Source: Streptococcaceae bacterium (lineage in GTDB: Bacteria > Bacillota > Bacilli > Lactobacillales > Streptococcaceae). Taken from it: a DNA stretch of 12,465 nucleotides. Position 1 is the first letter of the stretch, and each line of letters opens with the position of its first letter. The notes under the pieces are model-generated. The model saw only the letters and a list, made by a program, of their open reading frames with translations. It did not search any database and was not told the origin of the DNA. The translations under genes and the position numbers were made by a program. Where the stretch lies: the NCBI GenBank assembly GCA_031259195.1, contig JAIRLR010000151.1, positions 1 to 12,465 of the forward strand. The letters run 5' to 3'. Of the stretch, positions 7,832 to 12,465 are shown one piece after another.

Positions 7832-10258
7832 ATGGAATTATTAGATGAGATGAATCATAAGCAAACAGAAGCCGTTGAGGCTGTTGAGGGGCCGTTATTA
7901 GTCATGGCGGGAGCTGGTTCGGGGAAAACGCGTGTGTTGACTCATCGGGTTACTTATTTGATAAAAGAAAAGCAAGTAAAGCCTTGGAATATTTTGGCGA
8001 TTACTTTTACCAATAAAGCAGCACATGAAATGAAAGAGCGGGTTGTAAATCTTCTAGGAGATGTTGGGGAAGGCGTCTTAATCTCAACTTTTCATTCAAT
8101 GTGTATGCGAATATTACGTAACGAAGCCGATAAAATAGGCTATATTCGCAATTTTACCATTATTGATAGTGGTGAGCAAAAAACATTGATCAATCGCTTA
8201 TTAAAAGAACTCGATCTAAGCTTGAGACAATTTGTGGCAGCTAAAGTTTTAGGGAGGATAAGTCAAGCGAAAAATGAACTGCTGACCCCTGAGAAATACA
8301 AAAAAGAAATTAAAAGTAAAAATATAAATGCTAGATATTATGAAGAAAATATCGCCAAGCTTTATAAACGTTATCAAGAGGAGTTAAGGAATAATCAAAT
8401 TATGGACTTTGATGATTTGATTATGAATACTGTTCGTTTATTTAAAGAAGTTCCGGATACTTTGGAGCGTTATCAAGAAAAATTTCGCTATATTCATATC
8501 GATGAGTATCAAGATACTAATCATGCACAGTACCTTTTAGTGAATTTACTAGCTGAGCGTTTTCGTAATTTATGTGTTGTAGGGGATGTGGATCAGTCTA
8601 TTTATGGTTGGCGTGGAGCTGATATGCGAAATATTTTAGACTTTGAAAAAGATTATCCTGATGCCAAAGTGGTGATGCTAACACAAAATTATCGCTCAAC
8701 TAAGCAAATTTTAGCAGCTGCAAATAGCGTTATTAAAAATAACCAAAATAGATATAAAAAGGATTTATGGACAAAAAATATAGACGGAGAAGTCATTACT
8801 CATTATCATGCTAAGTCTTGCGAAGATGAAGCTGATTATGTAGTCCAAGAAATCAAACGTCAGATGCACGAAAGCAACCGAAGCTATGGTGATTTTGCTA
8901 TTCTTTATCGAACAAATGCAATGTCACGTTTAGTGGAAGAGCATTTTTTAAAGGAAAATATTCCTCATAAAATAGTAGGCGGACATAAGTTTTATGAACG
9001 GAAAGAAATCAAGGATATTATTGCTTACTTAAACTTAATAACCAATTCTTCTGACAGTATTAGCTTTTTAAGAATAGTGAATGAGCCAACACGTGGAGTG
9101 GGTGAAGTTACTCTTCAAAATTTAATATATTTCACGGAATTTTATGGTTTGTCTTTATTAGAGGCTGCAAAAGACAATGTTATCGTTAATATTTATGACA
9201 AAAGTGTAAAACCAAGTAGTGATAAAGAAGAGAAACTTTCTTCAATTGAAAAGTTAGAAGAATTCAGCGAGAAGCATGGTTTGTTTTTTTACGACTTTAA
9301 AAAAAAAATTCAGTTCTCTAAAATGTCTAAGAAAGCAGCAAGAAATTTAGTTAATTTTGCAAAATCCATTGAAAGATTCAGGGAGCTAGTGCATGATACA
9401 GATATATCAATCACTGACTTAGTAAAAGAAATTTTAGCTCAAACTGGATATAGAAAAGTTTTGCATAATAAAGGGACGTTAGAGTTTGAAAATCGTTTAG
9501 AGAATTTAGAAGAGTTTTTAAATGTAACAAAAAGATTTGATGAGGAGTTTGCCAAAAATAAGCATACAAAAGAAGAGCAGCAAGCTAGACTATTGACATT
9601 TTTAAGTGATGTATCTTTAGTTTCTGATACAGATAATGTCGATGATAAGAAAAATAAAGCACAAGTGACTCTAATGACTCTGCATGCAGCCAAAGGGCTT
9701 GAGTTCCCAGTTGTTTTTTTGATCGGAATGGAGCAAAGAATTTTTCCCAGAGTCACTGTTATGCAAGACGACGACAAAATGGAAGAAGAGCGGCGCCTTG
9801 CTTATGTAGGGATTACTCGAGCTAGAGAAAAACTTTATCTGACAAATGCTCATAAACGTATGCTTCATGGTGAATACAGTTTTAATAAAGTTAGTCCTTT
9901 TATTAAGGAAATTGATAGTAATTTGCTAAATTATATAGAAGCTGTGCAAAAACGTTTAAAAAAGAGCGATGATTCGATGTTTTATGATTTTGATAACCTT
10001 AGCTTTAAGGAAGATTTGGGAAGTGCAGATAGTTATTTTTTAAATCTTAAACAAAATGGTACTAATAAAATTACAAATAAAAAAGAAGAAGAAGACTCTG
10101 CCAAAGATTGGAAAGCAGGAGATAAACTGGAGCATAAACTATGGGGAGTTGGCGTAGTGGGCAGCGTTTCTGATAATGGTAAAGACTTGAAAGTGGTTTT
10201 TCCTGAAAAGGGTGTTAAACAAATTTCAGCAGCATATGCACCGATTAAAAAGTGTTAA
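7832..10258 (+). CDS. pcrA: ATP-dependent DNA helicase PcrA (UvrD family)
   Basis: PcrA is the Gram-positive UvrD-type 3'-5' helicase for repair, plasmid rolling-circle replication and removal of RecA from DNA. All superfamily 1 motifs are present: GAGSGKT (residues 27-33), TFTNKAAHEMKERV, DEYQDTNHAQ, VVGDVDQSIYGWRGAD, LTQNYRST, TLMTLHAAKGLEFPVVFLIG, and EEERRLAYVGITRAREKLYLT. A C-terminal Tudor-like segment follows (WKAGDKLEHKLWGVGVV...). I prefer the ATG at 7832 (808 residues): it follows a G-run at 7823-7828 and gives the usual MELLDEMNHKQTEAV start. The frame also opens at 7811, which has no ribosome site. The protein is longer than the usual 740 or so, partly from an extra lysine-rich stretch near residues 448-501 containing a run of ten A's (9299-9308). 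ligA, its common partner, is absent; dprA follows after 51 bases. Confidence 0.96.
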   Translation: MELLDEMNHKQTEAVEAVEGPLLVMAGAGSGKTRVLTHRVTYLIKEKQVKPWNILAITFTNKAAHEMKERVVNLLGDVGEGVLISTFHSMCMRILRNEADKIGYIRNFTIIDSGEQKTLINRLLKELDLSLRQFVAAKVLGRISQAKNELLTPEKYKKEIKSKNINARYYEENIAKLYKRYQEELRNNQIMDFDDLIMNTVRLFKEVPDTLERYQEKFRYIHIDEYQDTNHAQYLLVNLLAERFRNLCVVGDVDQSIYGWRGADMRNILDFEKDYPDAKVVMLTQNYRSTKQILAAANSVIKNNQNRYKKDLWTKNIDGEVITHYHAKSCEDEADYVVQEIKRQMHESNRSYGDFAILYRTNAMSRLVEEHFLKENIPHKIVGGHKFYERKEIKDIIAYLNLITNSSDSISFLRIVNEPTRGVGEVTLQNLIYFTEFYGLSLLEAAKDNVIVNIYDKSVKPSSDKEEKLSSIEKLEEFSEKHGLFFYDFKKKIQFSKMSKKAARNLVNFAKSIERFRELVHDTDISITDLVKEILAQTGYRKVLHNKGTLEFENRLENLEEFLNVTKRFDEEFAKNKHTKEEQQARLLTFLSDVSLVSDTDNVDDKKNKAQVTLMTLHAAKGLEFPVVFLIGMEQRIFPRVTVMQDDDKMEEERRLAYVGITRAREKLYLTNAHKRMLHGEYSFNKVSPFIKEIDSNLLNYIEAVQKRLKKSDDSMFYDFDNLSFKEDLGSADSYFLNLKQNGTNKITNKKEEEDSAKDWKAGDKLEHKLWGVGVVGSVSDNGKDLKVVFPEKGVKQISAAYAPIKKC

Positions 10259-10309
10259 AAAATATTATTTTTGCGTACTTTCATTGTGGATGAATTTTGG
10301 AGGTACGGT

Positions 10310-11164
10310 ATGCAGTTATCAACTGAAATGTTAGTGCGTTTAAAGCTGGCAAAGGGGATAGGAAATTTAGGGATTTGGCAAATTATTAAAGCGTTGCATG
10401 ATTTTGAATTAGAAGGCGAGTTAACAGCATATGAAATCGCTGAGTTAGCTGGCCTTAGGAAAACACGTTGGTCATTTATAACTTCGTTTAATGAAGTAGA
10501 GGAAAAAGTAAGCTTCGTGATGGATACTCATTTACTGATAACAATTTACGATGAACTTTATCCTCCGTTGCTAAAGGAAATGTATAATGCTCCGGTAATT
10601 TTGTTTTATAAAGGAAAAAAGGACTTGCTTAAAACTAGCACTTTATCTTTTGTTGGTTCACGCAGAGCTACCAAGGTTGGTTTGGCAAGCTGTAGAAAAT
10701 TAATTCAAGAGCTGCCTAAACATTTTACAATCATTTCAGGTTTGGCAAGAGGAATTGATGCGATGAGCCACAAAGCGGCTGTAATGTGCGGCAAAAGGAC
10801 GATTAGTGTCATTGGCTCGGGTTTGAATGTTGTGTATCCAAAAGAAAATCAGACGTTATTTGACTATTTAAGTAAAGAAGAATTGGTTATAAGCGAATAT
10901 CTTAACGGCACACCACCTTTAAAGCATAACTTTCCCGAGCGCAATCGAATCATTGCGGGCTTAAGTATGGGAACAGTAGTGATCGAAGCAAAACAACGCA
11001 GTGGATCATTGATTACTTGTGAGCGAGCAATGGAAGAAGGAAGGGAAGTCTTTGCAGTTCCTGGTGAAATCTTAACAGGAAACTCTAATGGCTGTCATCA
11101 ATTGATTCAACAAGGGGCAAAATGCGTATTTTCAGTTGAGGATATTTTGGCTGAAATTTCTTGA
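10310..11164 (+). CDS. dprA: DNA-processing protein DprA
   Basis: DprA binds incoming single-stranded DNA during natural transformation and loads RecA onto it. The preferred ATG at 10310 gives 284 residues and is preceded by GGAGG (10299-10303) at six-base spacing; the TTG at 10271 in the same frame has no such site. The N-terminal part (LAKGIGNLGIWQIIKAL) is the helical SAM/HhH-like region. The Rossmann-like domain shows FVGSRRAT, SGLARGIDAMSHKAA, SVIGSGLNVVYPKEN, SEYLNGTPPLKHNFPERNRIIAGLS and EAKQRSGSLITCERAMEEGREVFAVPG, all family signatures in order. It lies 51 bases after pcrA and is probably co-transcribed. topA, which follows dprA in many Firmicutes, is not here; a terminator and a convergent gene follow. 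Presence does not prove the strain is transformable. Confidence 0.96.
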   Translation: MQLSTEMLVRLKLAKGIGNLGIWQIIKALHDFELEGELTAYEIAELAGLRKTRWSFITSFNEVEEKVSFVMDTHLLITIYDELYPPLLKEMYNAPVILFYKGKKDLLKTSTLSFVGSRRATKVGLASCRKLIQELPKHFTIISGLARGIDAMSHKAAVMCGKRTISVIGSGLNVVYPKENQTLFDYLSKEELVISEYLNGTPPLKHNFPERNRIIAGLSMGTVVIEAKQRSGSLITCERAMEEGREVFAVPGEILTGNSNGCHQLIQQGAKCVFSVEDILAEIS

Positions 11165-11178
11165 AAATTTAAAAAAGC

Positions 11179-11217
11179 AAACTAAACTGTGCATTAGCCA
11201 TTTACACAGTTTAGTTT
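11179..11217. terminator. bidirectional terminator between dprA and brnQ
   Basis: AAACTAAACTGTG (11179-11191) pairs perfectly over 13 bases with CACAGTTTAGTTT (11205-11217) across a 13-base loop. On the minus strand the stem is followed by GCTTTTTTAAA, a good T-run for ending brnQ. On the plus strand the tail is weaker (ATAAACC), but the stem's own T-rich arm may suffice for dprA. Its place between two convergent genes fits a shared terminator. Confidence 0.85.
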
Positions 11218-11237
11218 ATAAACCTCACACGGAAAAA

Positions 11238-12465
11238 TTAAGCAGCTTTTTTCGAAAGCAAGAATCCAGCAGCAAAACCAATCAAGGATGGAACTAGCCA
11301 ACCTATGCCATGAGCAAAGAGTGGCAGATGACTTCCAATGTTCAGAAGAGATTTAACCAAACCAAACTCTTTTACTCCATCTGGCATCGCATTTAACGCA
11401 TCAAAAACTGCTGCAAAAATCGCAAATACCGTTGTCCACACATACACTGGTTTACGATAGCCCACCAGCGGCTCTAACAGTGCCATCAGCACCAAAGTAA
11501 TCGCTAAAGGATAAATGAACATTAACACTGGGGTACTCCACTGAAAAATTAAATCCAAACCTGCATTTGCAAAGATCATCGGTAATATACTAATAACGAT
11601 AATCGCTGTTTGATAAGGTATTTTTTTATTAAAATCAACTGTCGCTTCGCCAATCGCCACAACCAAACCAGTCGTTGTTTTTAAAGTTACTAAAATAACG
11701 ATCAATGCAAACAACAACGACCCAAAACCGCCTAAATAATGCTTTGATAACTGCGACAAGGCAATTGCGCCATTTTCTGCAGGTTTAAGATATCCAAGAG
11801 ATGTTGCCCCCATAAAGGACATCGCTGTATAAATCACAGCCATCAAAAACACAACAACCAAACCAGATTTTAATGCGCCAACTGTAATCTCCTTAGGTTT
11901 TTTAACACCTAAATTCTTCAATGTCGAAATAACAATAATTCCAAAAGCTAAGCTCGCCAACACATCCATTGTGCTGTAACCATCTTTCAAACCTTGAACA
12001 AAAGGAATTGCCTTATAATCACCTAAAATTGCTCCATCGCTTACTGCTCCTAGCGGATTAACCAAAGCCAAAACCAATAAAACTCCTAACAAAAGTAAAC
12101 AAGCTGGATTTAGCCACTTTCCAACATAATCCATTAAGTTTGAAGGTTTTCTTGAAAAGAAGTAAGCAATTCCGAAAAATAAAATAGAGTATAATAGCAA
12201 AATAATTGTTGAACTGCTCTTTGAGACATGTGGCTTAATTCCATTTACAAAAGATATAGTTGCTAAACGAGGCATCGCAAAAAACGGTCCAATTATTGCA
12301 TAAAGTAAAATCGTAAAAACATCTGCATAGCGCTTACCAACTTTTGAAGACAAGTCATGAACACCGCTTGAGTTGGTCAAGCTCATTGCCAAAATTCCTA
12401 GAAAAGGCAAGCCAACTGCCGTTAACAAAAAACCTAGATTAGCAATCAGCGTTTTGCTCCCTGCA
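11238..12465 (-). CDS. brnQ: branched-chain amino-acid carrier BrnQ (5' end beyond window)
   Basis: This is an LIV-II (BrnQ) family sodium-coupled importer of leucine, isoleucine and valine in the cytoplasmic membrane. The frame is open from the window edge: the first visible residues AGSKTLIANLGFLLTAVGLPFLG match the family's early segment, so the gene begins outside and about 40 residues are missing. The TTG at 12428 is internal, not the start. Family signatures include SLTNSSGVHDLSSKVG, YAIIGPFFAMPRLATISF and DGYSTMDVLASLAFGIIVI, with many hydrophobic segments. About 408 residues are visible against the usual 430-460. The C-terminus (GFAAGFLLSKKAA) is intact and is followed by the shared terminator. 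The gene is convergent with dprA and functionally unrelated to it. Confidence 0.94.
   Translation of the reverse strand, partial: AGSKTLIANLGFLLTAVGLPFLGILAMSLTNSSGVHDLSSKVGKRYADVFTILLYAIIGPFFAMPRLATISFVNGIKPHVSKSSSTIILLLYSILFFGIAYFFSRKPSNLMDYVGKWLNPACLLLLGVLLVLALVNPLGAVSDGAILGDYKAIPFVQGLKDGYSTMDVLASLAFGIIVISTLKNLGVKKPKEITVGALKSGLVVVFLMAVIYTAMSFMGATSLGYLKPAENGAIALSQLSKHYLGGFGSLLFALIVILVTLKTTTGLVVAIGEATVDFNKKIPYQTAIIVISILPMIFANAGLDLIFQWSTPVLMFIYPLAITLVLMALLEPLVGYRKPVYVWTTVFAIFAAVFDALNAMPDGVKEFGLVKSLLNIGSHLPLFAHGIGWLVPSLIGFAAGFLLSKKAA

Noticed and set aside
9439..9868. Two antisense frames inside pcrA
   Set aside because: Both lie opposite conserved helicase motifs, have serine- and cysteine-rich composition typical of shadow frames, and lack start signals.
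10271..10309. Extension of DprA to a TTG at 10271
   Set aside because: There is no ribosome site before the TTG, while the ATG at 10310 has GGAGG at six bases and gives the usual DprA start.

Overview
This window looks like a chromosomal segment of a low-GC Gram-positive bacterium, most likely a lactobacillus or close relative (Lactobacillales). The evidence is the AT-rich sequence with strong AGGAGG-type ribosome sites, and a gene set (QueT, GalE, an APC amino-acid permease, PurA, a MATE exporter, PcrA, DprA, BrnQ) whose proteins read as typical of that order. The species cannot be fixed from the sequence alone.

Layout. The first 6.4 kb is a mosaic of housekeeping genes separated by copies of one non-coding repeat. 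In order: repeat A (1-186, cut by the window edge); queT on the minus strand (247-750), a queuosine-precursor transporter; repeat B (774-928); galE (1011-2018); a broken IS5-like transposase start (2063-2194); repeat C (2195-2392); a broken IS30-like transposase start on the minus strand (2396-2594); repeat D (about 2635-2861); a tightly packed operon of an amino-acid permease, purA and a 3-methyladenine DNA glycosylase (2912-6197); and repeat E (about 6201-6336). The remaining 6 kb has no copy of the repeat. It carries a MATE exporter, the helicase pcrA and the recombination mediator dprA as a likely co-directional unit (6466-11164), a bidirectional terminator, and a convergent brnQ that runs off the right edge.

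The most distinctive content is the repeat family. It has GAACCTGTTAA terminal inverted repeats, 3-bp T-N-A target duplications that are exact on both sides of B and C, no coding capacity, a length of about 136-227 bp, and an internal core of nested hairpins. Sequences next to the two ends, and the two arms of the core hairpin, change together between copies. This suggests that pairing itself is kept, or that the two ends are homogenised. Copy B would be transcribed as part of the queT leader, copy C is inserted in a dead transposase, copy E begins four bases after a stop codon, and D and E form direct repeats on either side of the purA operon.

Together the genes cover uptake (queuosine precursor, amino acids, branched-chain amino acids), UDP-galactose metabolism, AMP synthesis, base-excision repair, drug export and recombination. 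Apart from the pcrA-dprA pairing they do not form one obvious pathway.
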